A stretch of 20,348 nt of DNA, from the NCBI GenBank assembly GCA_020024155.1, contig JAHHUE010000026.1:1-20348 (forward strand). Direction: 5' to 3'. The position numbers were made by a program, and so were the translations under genes. The stretch comes from Oscillospiraceae bacterium. Its GTDB lineage: Bacteria; Bacillota; Clostridia; Oscillospirales; Ruminococcaceae. Each line of letters starts with the position of its first letter. The first letter of the stretch is position 1. Positions 7,459 through 14,732 of the stretch are shown here, piece by piece. The notes under the pieces are model-generated. The model was not told the origin of the DNA. It saw nothing but the letters and a program-made list of their open reading frames with translations, and made no database searches.

Positions 7459-7487
7459 ATATTAAATTATAATTGATAAAATGTCAA
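7459..7487 (-). promoter_or_regulatory. Sigma-A promoter of the XRE/membrane protein operon
   Basis: On the minus strand a perfect TTGACA (7487-7482) and TAATAT (7464-7459) are 17 bases apart. The spacer contains the palindrome AATTATAATT, a possible self-operator. Transcription would start near 7452, leaving a leader of about 20 bases before the ATG at 7433. Confidence 0.7.
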
Positions 7488-7615
7488 GTATATATTACAA
7501 AAAATATCTTATAATTTACTTTTTTAAAAATTACTCAAATAATAAAAATAATATATATCTATTTAGATAAAAAAATCTATTATAATATCATAAAAATAAT
7601 TCATAGCAAAATACA

Positions 7616-7644
7616 TTTACATTGTTAAATTTTTATGGTATATT
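7616..7644 (+). promoter_or_regulatory. Promoter of the 5S rRNA gene
   Basis: TTTACA (7616-7621) and TATATT (7639-7644) are separated by exactly 17 bases, about 38 bases before the 5S rRNA. This suggests the 5S gene has its own transcription start here rather than being the tail of an rRNA operon. Confidence 0.6.
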
Positions 7645-7681
7645 ATTAGCGCTGAAAAGTTAATTATTTAGCAATAATAAT

Positions 7682-7799
<118 letters not shown>

Positions 7800-7854
7800 T
7801 TTTTTGAAATAATTTACATTTCAATTTTATTTATATTTTTTGGAGGAATGACAA

Positions 7855-9564
7855 TTGAAAAAAATGAGATTGTTAAGTTTGATTCTTGCGCTTGTTTTGG
7901 CAGTTGGTTGTGCTAAAACACCAGATGATTCAAATAGTGGTGCAGCTAAATCCGGTACATTCACAGCAAAAGCTGGCGGATACGGTGGTGAAATGAATGT
8001 TGAAGTTGATGTTGATGGCGATAAAATCGTTGATATCAGATTGGGAGATCATCACGAAAGCTCACCAGTTATCAAAAGAGCTTTCCCAATGATTAAAGAA
8101 AGAATTATCGAAGCACAAACACCAGTAGTTGACAATGTTTCCGGTGCAACTTTCTCTTCTTTCGCTGTTAAAAAAGCAGTTGCAGACGCAATGAAAGAAG
8201 CAGGTAAAGACTTTGGTGAAATCACAATGACAACACAGGGGCCAGCTGTTGAAAAGAAAGAAATGGAAGCAGTTGAAACTCAGGTAGTAGTTGTTGGTGG
8301 TGGCCCAGCAGGTTTGTCTGCTGCAATCGAAGCAAAAGAAAACGGTATCAATGATGTTATGATTGTTGAAAAATTGGATATCCTAAGTGGTAACGGTAAA
8401 TTCGACATGAACTTCTTTGATATGATTAACTCAAAAGCTTCTTTGGCAAATGGTGTAGAAGACTCAGTTGAAAAATTCGTTGAAGAAAAGAAAAAATCTG
8501 CATGGGATACAGATGCTCGTTTGATTGCTCAGGCAGAAGGCGCAGCAGAAGTTGACAGCTGGCTTAGAGAACACGGTATAGAACTTAACTACAACTACGG
8601 TGGTAGAAGCTGTATGGCAGAAGCAGAAGCATACGCAGGTGAAGAAATCCAAGACAACTTAGAGAAAAAAGCTAACGAACTTGGTATTGATATAAGAACA
8701 GGCACAAAAGGTGTTGACCTTATCATCGAAGATGGCAAAGCAACAGGAGTTAAAGTTGAAGGCAAAGAAGGCACATACGATATTAAAGCAGATGCAGTTA
8801 TCGTTGCAACAGGTGGTTTCTCATCCAATAAAGATTTGTTGAAAAAATATGTTCCAGGTTCAGAAAGATTGGCTACATCTAACCAGATGAGTGCAACAGG
8901 TGACTTTGTTTCAATCTTTGAAAAACACAATATCGCTATGGACCATATGGACAAACTCAGTATCTTTAAAACAATCATCACAAACAGAAGAGATTTGACA
9001 GGTTTTGGTGACGCATTTATTTTTGTTAACAAAAACGGTGAAAGATTTACAGATGAAACTGCTGGTGGTATGGGCACAGCAAACGCTATTCTTGACCAAG
9101 AAGGCGGCAAAGCATACTACATCTATGACCAGAAAATGTACGATGCTGGTTACAGACTTAGAAAACACAACAAATTGGGTTACCATAAAAAAGCTGATAC
9201 ATTAGAAGATTTGGCAAAAGAATTGGGCATCAACGGCGAAAACCTTGTAAAATCTGTTGAAGATTTCAACAAAGCTATCGACGGCGAAATGGAAGACCCA
9301 TTCAGAAAAACAGAATTTGGCCAAGAAAAGAAATTTAACACAGAAGGCCCTTTCTACGGTGTTGAAGTTGAATCTGCTATTCACATGACAAAAGGTGGTG
9401 TTGTAGCAGACGAAAAAGCACAGGTTATGGATAACGACGGTAAAGTTGTTGAAGGCTTGTACGCAGCAGGTGAAGTTACAGATACAAGTGGTGCTTACAG
9501 TGCAGCTGTTGTATTTGGTAGAATTTCCGGCGAAGAAGCAGCTAAATACATCTTGGAAAAATAA
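7855..9564 (+). CDS. Exported lipoprotein flavoenzyme: FMN-binding plus FAD-dependent reductase (fumarate reductase-like)
   Basis: A 569-residue extracytoplasmic enzyme. Residues 1-19 are a lipoprotein signal (KKMR, hydrophobic stretch, then AVGC with lipidated C19). Residues about 35-115 form an FMN-binding domain ending in DNVSGATFSS, where T99 fits the site for covalent FMN attachment by ApbE. Residues about 142-569 are the flavocytochrome c/fumarate reductase-type FAD domain: VVVVGGGPAGLSAA (144-157), FVNKNGERFTDE, and the closing GLYAAGEV, VFGRISGEEAA. Such enzymes take electrons through FMN and reduce an organic acceptor. The GVHG-NRLGGNA block that carries the fumarate-binding Arg in true fumarate reductases is replaced by TDTSGAYSAAVVFG, so the substrate is probably not fumarate. 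TTG start at 7855, seven bases after TGGAGGA. Monocistronic, ended by a strong hairpin. Biased codons suggest high expression. Confidence 0.88.
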   Translation: MKKMRLLSLILALVLAVGCAKTPDDSNSGAAKSGTFTAKAGGYGGEMNVEVDVDGDKIVDIRLGDHHESSPVIKRAFPMIKERIIEAQTPVVDNVSGATFSSFAVKKAVADAMKEAGKDFGEITMTTQGPAVEKKEMEAVETQVVVVGGGPAGLSAAIEAKENGINDVMIVEKLDILSGNGKFDMNFFDMINSKASLANGVEDSVEKFVEEKKKSAWDTDARLIAQAEGAAEVDSWLREHGIELNYNYGGRSCMAEAEAYAGEEIQDNLEKKANELGIDIRTGTKGVDLIIEDGKATGVKVEGKEGTYDIKADAVIVATGGFSSNKDLLKKYVPGSERLATSNQMSATGDFVSIFEKHNIAMDHMDKLSIFKTIITNRRDLTGFGDAFIFVNKNGERFTDETAGGMGTANAILDQEGGKAYYIYDQKMYDAGYRLRKHNKLGYHKKADTLEDLAKELGINGENLVKSVEDFNKAIDGEMEDPFRKTEFGQEKKFNTEGPFYGVEVESAIHMTKGGVVADEKAQVMDNDGKVVEGLYAAGEVTDTSGAYSAAVVFGRISGEEAAKYILEK

Positions 9565-9591
9565 TTAAATTATTTACCATAATATAAAAAC

Positions 9592-9626
9592 AAAGAGACT
9601 ATTAGTTATGCTGATAGTCTCTTTTT
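9592..9626 (+). terminator. Terminator of the flavoenzyme gene
   Basis: AAAGAGACTAT (9592-9602) pairs with ATAGTCTCTTT (9614-9624). TAG and CTG extend the stem to 14 pairs with one G-T, leaving a 5-base loop. A T-run follows. Confidence 0.9.
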
Positions 9627-9735
9627 ATTTTAATTATAATATTTGTAAATGATACATATATTTATATTAAATATATTATAATAAAACAGTAGGTAAAATG
9701 ATAAAAATAATGTATAATACCATAGAGGTGATATT

Positions 9736-10569
9736 TTGAGAGAGAAAATAATGAACATTGTAGTTTATTGCGAAAGAGTTAAGAAACTATATGATGATTG
9801 TCACATACAAGCATATTCTGCGCAAGCTGCGTTCTTTTTTATATTTTCAGCTGTGCCAACAATTATGCTGGGTATTATAATGTTTGGTTATCTTTTTCCA
9901 TTTGATATACAACTTGTAAATAACTTTTTATCAGATATATTTACAGATGGTGCCAGAGAAACAGTTTTAAGAATTTTTCAAGAAATACTGGACCATTCAA
10001 CAATACCACTTGCGTCCATTACAACAGTTTTTCTAGTGTGGGCAGCAACAAAAGGGGTAAGAAGTATTGGCAGTGGCATAAATGCAATATATGAAAGTGA
10101 AGATAAGTATAATTTTGTTCAATTTGCTTTAAGAAGTTCTATATACACAATTATTATGGTACTTATTGCTCTTATATCAATGGTTATACTTGTGTTTACA
10201 GCTCCACTTGAAAATCTTGTTGAAAAGATTTTAGGCCCAAAGGCAGATTTTATTTTTACATTGATAAATATGAGAAATATCATATTTTTCTTTATGTTTG
10301 CATTACTTTTTGCTTTGGCTTATTCAACACTTACAAGAAGCGAGCTTACAATTAAAAATCATCTTCCAGGGGCGTTTATTGCGTCAGGAGGCTGGCTTAT
10401 TTACTCATATGGCTATTCCATATATATAAAATACTTTTCAGGTTATTCTTCTATTTACGGCTCAATAGGTGCTGTTATGTTGTTTATTATCTGGTTATAT
10501 ATGTGTATGAACATACTTTTATGCGGTGCATTATTTAACAGAATAAGAGCCAACGGATACCAGCCTTAA
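9736..10569 (+). CDS. YihY/virulence factor BrkB family membrane protein
   Basis: A 277-residue integral membrane protein, near the usual 280-300 of the family. The family opening is clear: a short amphipathic N-terminus, then QAYSAQAAFFFIFSAVPTIM. It is followed by about six transmembrane segments and the closing SYGYSIYIKYFSGYSSIYGSIG block, then a last helix ending in LLCGALFNRI. The family was once called ribonuclease BN, but that was a misassignment; its true role (transport or envelope function) is not settled. The start is TTG at 9736, five bases after GAGGTG; the next ATG at 9751 is too far from that site. TATAAT at 9713-9718 is a likely -10. The exonuclease III gene follows after 75 bases with no terminator between, so they may be co-transcribed. 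Confidence 0.85.
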   Translation: MREKIMNIVVYCERVKKLYDDCHIQAYSAQAAFFFIFSAVPTIMLGIIMFGYLFPFDIQLVNNFLSDIFTDGARETVLRIFQEILDHSTIPLASITTVFLVWAATKGVRSIGSGINAIYESEDKYNFVQFALRSSIYTIIMVLIALISMVILVFTAPLENLVEKILGPKADFIFTLINMRNIIFFFMFALLFALAYSTLTRSELTIKNHLPGAFIASGGWLIYSYGYSIYIKYFSGYSSIYGSIGAVMLFIIWLYMCMNILLCGALFNRIRANGYQP

Positions 10570-10644
10570 TGTGAAAATATCACTGACAAAAATAAGGTTA
10601 AATGATAGTATAAAGGATATAAAACAGAAGGGATTATATTAAAT

Positions 10645-11397
10645 ATGAAATTTATATCGTGGAATGTAAACGGTATCAGAGCTTGTCTTGAAAAAGGCTT
10701 TGAAGATACTTTTAATACTCTTGATGCAGATTTTTTTGCAATTCAAGAAACAAAATTACAACCGGAGCAAGTAACATTTTTTCCTGAAAATTATCATAAA
10801 TATTGGAATAGTGCAGAGAAAAAAGGATATTCCGGAACTGCAATTTTTGCAAAAAAAGAGCCTTTAAGTGTGCAGTATGGTATAGGAATACCAGAACACG
10901 ACACAGAGGGCAGAGCCATAACTTTGGAATATGATAATTTTTATTTTTTAAATGTGTACACACCAAACGCACAAAGAGAGCTTGCTCGTCTTGATTATCG
11001 TATGCAGTGGGAAGATGCATTAAGAGAGTACATAAATAAGCTTAACAGCAAAAAGCCGGTTATTTATTGTGGCGACTTAAATGTTGCACATAATGAAATT
11101 GACCTTAAAAACCCAAAAACAAACCGTAAAAGCGCAGGCTTTTCCGACGAGGAAAGAGCAAAGTTTACACAGCTTTTAAACTCAGGTTATGTGGATAGTT
11201 TCAGATATCTTTATCCAGATAAAGTGGAGTATTCTTGGTGGAGCTATATGCGTCAGGCAAGAGAAAAGAATATAGGTTGGCGTATAGATTATTTTGTTGT
11301 TTCAGACAGTATAAAAGATAAGATAAAAGACAGCTATATTTTGCCACAGATTATGGGCAGTGACCATTGTCCGGTGGCACTTGAAATAGATTTATAA
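10645..11397 (+). CDS. xth: Exodeoxyribonuclease III / AP endonuclease
   Basis: A 250-residue cytoplasmic DNA repair nuclease of the exonuclease-endonuclease-phosphatase fold. It cuts the DNA backbone 5' of abasic sites and removes 3' blocks. All family active-site motifs are present: N7 in SWNVNGIRA, E35 in IQETK, Y105 in NVYTPNAQ, D144 and N146 in YCGDLNVAH, W198-W199 in YSWWSYM, and the D240-H241 pair in GSDHCPVAL. The length matches Gram-positive ExoA. A ribosome binding site (GAAGGGA) lies about 12 bases before the ATG. It follows the YihY gene without a visible terminator and precedes the NfeD operon, which has its own promoter. Often annotated exoA in Bacillota. Confidence 0.94.
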   Translation: MKFISWNVNGIRACLEKGFEDTFNTLDADFFAIQETKLQPEQVTFFPENYHKYWNSAEKKGYSGTAIFAKKEPLSVQYGIGIPEHDTEGRAITLEYDNFYFLNVYTPNAQRELARLDYRMQWEDALREYINKLNSKKPVIYCGDLNVAHNEIDLKNPKTNRKSAGFSDEERAKFTQLLNSGYVDSFRYLYPDKVEYSWWSYMRQAREKNIGWRIDYFVVSDSIKDKIKDSYILPQIMGSDHCPVALEIDL

Positions 11398-11449
11398 TTA
11401 AGTTAAAAAATATAATAATAAGTTATAATAAAACATAATAATTATGTAG

Positions 11450-11478
11450 TTGACTTTTTTTTACATTTAATGTAATGT
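11450..11478 (+). promoter_or_regulatory. Promoter of the nfeD-SPFH operon with internal palindrome
   Basis: TTGACT (11450-11455) and TAATGT (11473-11478) are 17 bases apart. The perfect palindrome TTACATT-T-AATGTAA (11461-11475) fills the spacer and reaches into the -10, the classical place for a repressor. An ATG at 11475 lies within this promoter and is therefore not the nfeD start. Confidence 0.5.
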
Positions 11479-11498
11479 ATAGAAAAGGAGGAGTAGTT

Positions 11499-11936
11499 AT
11501 GGAGTTAACAATGTTTTATATTTGGCTTGGTCTTGCTATTGTTTTTGCAATTGGTGAAGCTATTACAACAAGTATATTCAGTATATGGTTTGCAATTGGT
11601 GCATTTGTTGCTCTTTTTGTTTCAATTCCTTTTCCGGATGCGATTACTGCGCAAATTGCAGTGTTCATTATTGTAACAGCGGTTACTTTGTATTTTACAA
11701 GACCAATTCTTACAAAAAAAGTGTTCAAGAAAACACCTACAAACCTAGATATGCTTATAGGTTCAACAGCTGAAATTATAGAGGATGTAACGCCTAATAA
11801 AACAGGCAGAGCAAAAGTAGATGGCCTTTTCTGGAAAGTAAGGTCAGAAGACACAATTTTAGTTGGTGAAAAATGTCAAATCGTAAATATTGAGGGAGTC
11901 TCTCTCATTGTGAAAAAACAAAATGTAAAGGTATAG
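11499..11936 (+). CDS. NfeD-like membrane protein
   Basis: A 145-residue short NfeD protein (the form without the ClpP-class protease domain). Two to three hydrophobic segments occupy residues about 3-70 (FYIWLGLAIVFAIGEAI, IWFAIGAFVALFVSI, QIAVFIIVTAVTLYF), followed by the characteristic RPIL. A C-terminal OB-fold NfeD domain spans residues about 85-145, with LIGSTAEIIEDV, GRAKVDGLFWKVRSED and IVNIEGVSLIVK. NfeD proteins are membrane partners of stomatin/SPFH proteins, and such a gene follows directly after 15 bases. The start is the ATG at 11499, preceded by AAGGAGGAG at ideal spacing; the in-frame ATG at 11475 is inside the promoter. Confidence 0.9.
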   Translation: MELTMFYIWLGLAIVFAIGEAITTSIFSIWFAIGAFVALFVSIPFPDAITAQIAVFIIVTAVTLYFTRPILTKKVFKKTPTNLDMLIGSTAEIIEDVTPNKTGRAKVDGLFWKVRSEDTILVGEKCQIVNIEGVSLIVKKQNVKV

Positions 11937-11951
11937 AAAGGAGATAATAAT

Positions 11952-12863
11952 ATGTGGATTTTTATTATCGCTATTTTAGTAATTGTTATAATTGCACGTA
12001 ATGTTATCATTGTACCACAAGCACACGCTTATGTTGTTGAACGCTTTGGTATTTTTGATTCTGTTTGGAACGCAGGTTTCCATTTCAAAGTGCCATTTGT
12101 TTCTCGTGTAGCAAAGAAAGTTTCTTTGAAAGAACAAGTTGTGGATTTTCCACCACAGCCAGTTATTACAAGAGATAATGTTACAATGCAAATTGATACA
12201 GTTGTGTTCTTCCAAGTTACAGACCCAAAATTGTTTACATACGGTGTTGAAAGACCAATCAATGCAATTGAAAATCTTACAGCAACAACACTCCGTAACA
12301 TCATTGGCGATATGGAACTTGACCATACTCTCACAAGCCGTGATACAATCAACTCTCAGATTACAAGCCTTTTGGATGAAGCAACAGACCGTTGGGGTAT
12401 AAAAATCAACCGTGTTGAACTTAAAAACATTATTCCACCAAGTGAAATCCAAGACGCTATGGAAAAACAGATGAAAGCAGAGCGTGAACGCCGTGAAAGC
12501 ATTCTTCGTGCAGAAGGTGAAAAACGCAGTCAAATTCTTGTTGCAGAAGGTGAAAAAGAATCTGCAATTCTTCGTGCACAAGCTGAAAAAGAATCTGCTA
12601 TTCTTCGTGCTGATGCTGTTAAGGAACAGAAAATCCGTGAGGCAGAAGGTGAAGCTATGGCTATTATGACAGTTCAAAAAGCTTTGGCAGACGGTATTAC
12701 AGTTCTTAACGAATCCAACCCATCAAAACAGGTTCTTACACTTAAAAGCCTTGAAGCTTTCCAGAAAGTTGCAGACGGCAAAGCTACAAAGATTATTATT
12801 CCAAGCGAAATACAAAACCTTTCAGGTCTTGTAACAAGTGTTCAAGAACTTGTAAAACAGTAA
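11952..12863 (+). CDS. SPFH/stomatin-family membrane scaffold protein (QmcA-like)
   Basis: A 303-residue protein with one N-terminal membrane helix (about residues 2-18) and an SPFH/Band 7 domain (about 20-180: VVERFGIFDSVWNAGFHFKVPF, then VDFPPQPVITRDNVTMQID). A helical arm follows, rich in Ala, Glu, Arg and Lys. From about residue 183 to 237 the arm consists of five 11-residue repeats of the form SxILRAEGEKE, a hendecad pattern that forms a long right-handed coiled coil; this is the arm that closes ring-shaped SPFH assemblies. The C-terminal part (SLEAFQKVADGKATKIIIPSE) is typical of the paraslipin/QmcA group. The gene is the partner of the NfeD gene 15 bases upstream and has its own AAGGAGA site. 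Likely role: membrane microdomain scaffolding or protease regulation. A terminator follows. Confidence 0.92.
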   Translation: MWIFIIAILVIVIIARNVIIVPQAHAYVVERFGIFDSVWNAGFHFKVPFVSRVAKKVSLKEQVVDFPPQPVITRDNVTMQIDTVVFFQVTDPKLFTYGVERPINAIENLTATTLRNIIGDMELDHTLTSRDTINSQITSLLDEATDRWGIKINRVELKNIIPPSEIQDAMEKQMKAERERRESILRAEGEKRSQILVAEGEKESAILRAQAEKESAILRADAVKEQKIREAEGEAMAIMTVQKALADGITVLNESNPSKQVLTLKSLEAFQKVADGKATKIIIPSEIQNLSGLVTSVQELVKQ

Positions 12864-12900
12864 TTTTTTTTCTGTTAAATTGCTTGAAAACAATATATAT

Positions 12901-12932
12901 AAACGGTGTAACTTATCAGTTACGCCGTTTTT
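12901..12932 (+). terminator. Terminator of the nfeD-SPFH operon
   Basis: AAACGGTGTAAC (12901-12912) pairs with GTTACGCCGTTT (12919-12930), one G-T pair, 6-base loop, followed by further T. Confidence 0.9.
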
Positions 12933-13047
12933 TATTAAATTTAAAATATAAATAAAGGTCTGTACTTTAAAAATTAACAATAATATATTATAATAATTAT
13001 ATCTATAACATAATATATATTATAATTATAACAAAGGAAAAAGATGT

Positions 13048-14568
13048 ATGAACAAGACAATTGCAGCACGCTTTTTTAGTGCAATAAGTGTGCTTATACT
13101 TGTAAGTGTTGGTATTCTCGGTATAATTTTTATGCTGTTTGCCAACCGTTATTTTGAGGGCGACAGACTTAATATTTTAAACCTTTGTGTTGAAAGTGTT
13201 GAGGATAATTTGGAAGTAACATATGAGGGAAATGTATCAAAAATAAAGGATTCCGGAGCACTTAGAGAGAATCTTAAACTTATAAGCCAGACAACACAAA
13301 CCATTGTTATGGTTGCAGATAAAAGTGGTAATATTGTTGCAACAACAGATGAAAGATTTATCAGTAGTGTGGATAATGTTCTTCCAAACGATATACTTAA
13401 AATTGCAGATAGCAAGGAAGAAACTGTAAAAGTAAGCGATTCTGTAACAAAACTTACAGGGGATAATTATTACGCAGTAGGTAAAGCTATAAGAAGGAAC
13501 GGAAATATTACAGGATATATTTTTGTTGCAAGCAGCGCAGTTACAATTCTTATATTTACAAATGCTTTGCTAACAACATTTTTGCTTTCAGCAAGTGTTA
13601 TGATACTTATTTCCAGCATTGTTTCTTTGGCTGTTACAAGCAGACTTACAACACCGCTTAGAAATATAACAAACGCAGCTAAGTGTTTTAGTCAAGGAGA
13701 TTTTTCAGCCCGTGCGTCAGTTGAGGGCGATGACGAAGTTGCACATCTTGCATATACATTTAATAATATGGCAACCTTTGCAGAAAACAACGAAACTTCT
13801 CGCTCAAACTTTGTTGCTAATATAGCACACGAGTTAAGAACACCTATGACAAGTATAAAAGGTTTTGTTGACGGCATTATAGACGGAACTATTCCACCGG
13901 ATAAAGAGCCAACATATCTTAAAATTGTCAGCGATGAAATTGGACGTTTGGCACGCCTTACAAACAGTATGCTGGATATTTCCAAGCTTGACAGCGGCGA
14001 ATTTATTATGAATGTTAAAAAATACAATATTTGGGATACAATTTCAGCAGTTGCATTTGCCTTTGAAAGCAGAATTGAAAACGCAGAAATTGCAGTAAAA
14101 GGTTTTGAGCCACAGCGTATAAATGTTATGGCTGATCAGGATATTATTCATCAAGTTGTATATAATATTGTTGATAATGCGTTAAAATTTACACCAAAAG
14201 GTGGTTATATTGCGTTTAATGTAACACAAACAGGGGATTATGTAACTGTAAAAATAAGGAATTCGGGTGTAGGCATTTCCAAAGAGGCACTGCCTTATGT
14301 TTTTGAAAGATTTTACAAGGCTGATACAAGCCGAAGTGTGCATACAAAAGGTGCAGGCATAGGTTTATATATAGCAAAAACACTTGTTCAAAGAAGTGGT
14401 GGGGAAATTTATGTAGAAAGTATCCAAGGGGAATACACAGAATTTATCTTTACACTTCCGGCAGAAAAAACAGAGAAATCTGACAAAATGAAAAAGAATA
14501 TGAACGAAAAAAATAAAAAAGCGTTGAAAGAACAAAACAATAAGAAAAAGAAAAAAAATAAAAAATAA
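13048..14568 (+). CDS. Membrane sensor histidine kinase without adjacent response regulator
   Basis: A 506-residue two-component kinase. Transmembrane helix 1 is at about residues 10-33, an extracytoplasmic sensor at 34-160 (PAS/Cache-like, with MVADKSGNIVATTD), helix 2 at about 162-195 and HAMP at about 196-245. The HisKA domain has phospho-acceptor H261 in ANIAHELRTPMTSIKG. The ATPase domain shows N373 in VVYNIVDNALKFTP, the GVGISKEALPYVFERFYK block and GAGIGLYIA. The protein ends in an unusual tail of about 35 residues made almost only of Lys, Asn and Glu (ending KKKKKNKK). No response regulator gene is in the window; upstream is the terminated SPFH operon and downstream is htrA. The htrA neighbour suggests an envelope or secretion stress sensor similar in role to B. 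subtilis CssS; this is inference. ATG at 13048 after AAAGGA. Confidence 0.9.
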   Translation: MNKTIAARFFSAISVLILVSVGILGIIFMLFANRYFEGDRLNILNLCVESVEDNLEVTYEGNVSKIKDSGALRENLKLISQTTQTIVMVADKSGNIVATTDERFISSVDNVLPNDILKIADSKEETVKVSDSVTKLTGDNYYAVGKAIRRNGNITGYIFVASSAVTILIFTNALLTTFLLSASVMILISSIVSLAVTSRLTTPLRNITNAAKCFSQGDFSARASVEGDDEVAHLAYTFNNMATFAENNETSRSNFVANIAHELRTPMTSIKGFVDGIIDGTIPPDKEPTYLKIVSDEIGRLARLTNSMLDISKLDSGEFIMNVKKYNIWDTISAVAFAFESRIENAEIAVKGFEPQRINVMADQDIIHQVVYNIVDNALKFTPKGGYIAFNVTQTGDYVTVKIRNSGVGISKEALPYVFERFYKADTSRSVHTKGAGIGLYIAKTLVQRSGGEIYVESIQGEYTEFIFTLPAEKTEKSDKMKKNMNEKNKKALKEQNNKKKKKNKK

Positions 14569-14630
14569 ATATATTTATAATATAAAGTTTTAAGCTCTTT
14601 GCAAAATATGAAATATATGAGAAATGATAT

Positions 14631-14654
14631 TTTGTGTCAAAAAATTTTCACAAA
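14631..14654. promoter_or_regulatory. Inverted repeat upstream of htrA, candidate stress-response operator
   Basis: TTTGTG (14631-14636) and CACAAA (14649-14654) form an inverted repeat with a 12-base spacer. The right half lies within TTTTCACA (14645-14652), which resembles octamers described upstream of CssR-controlled htrA genes in B. subtilis, as far as I recall them. Another TTTGTGA lies near 14680. Function inferred. Confidence 0.35.
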
Positions 14655-14732
14655 TTAACTTTATTATGTAAACAGATAGTTTGTGAGAAGATAATCTCAT
14701 ATAAAATAAAATTACTCAAGGAGAAAGTAATT

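Noticed and set aside
12498..12659. 33-bp repeats resembling a CRISPR array
   Set aside because: The repeats are contiguous without spacers and encode in-frame coiled-coil hendecads.
11976..12677. Minus-strand open frame of 233 codons opposite the SPFH gene
   Set aside because: Cys/Phe/Asn-rich with no recognisable domain; it mirrors the codon bias and 33-bp repeats of the SPFH gene.
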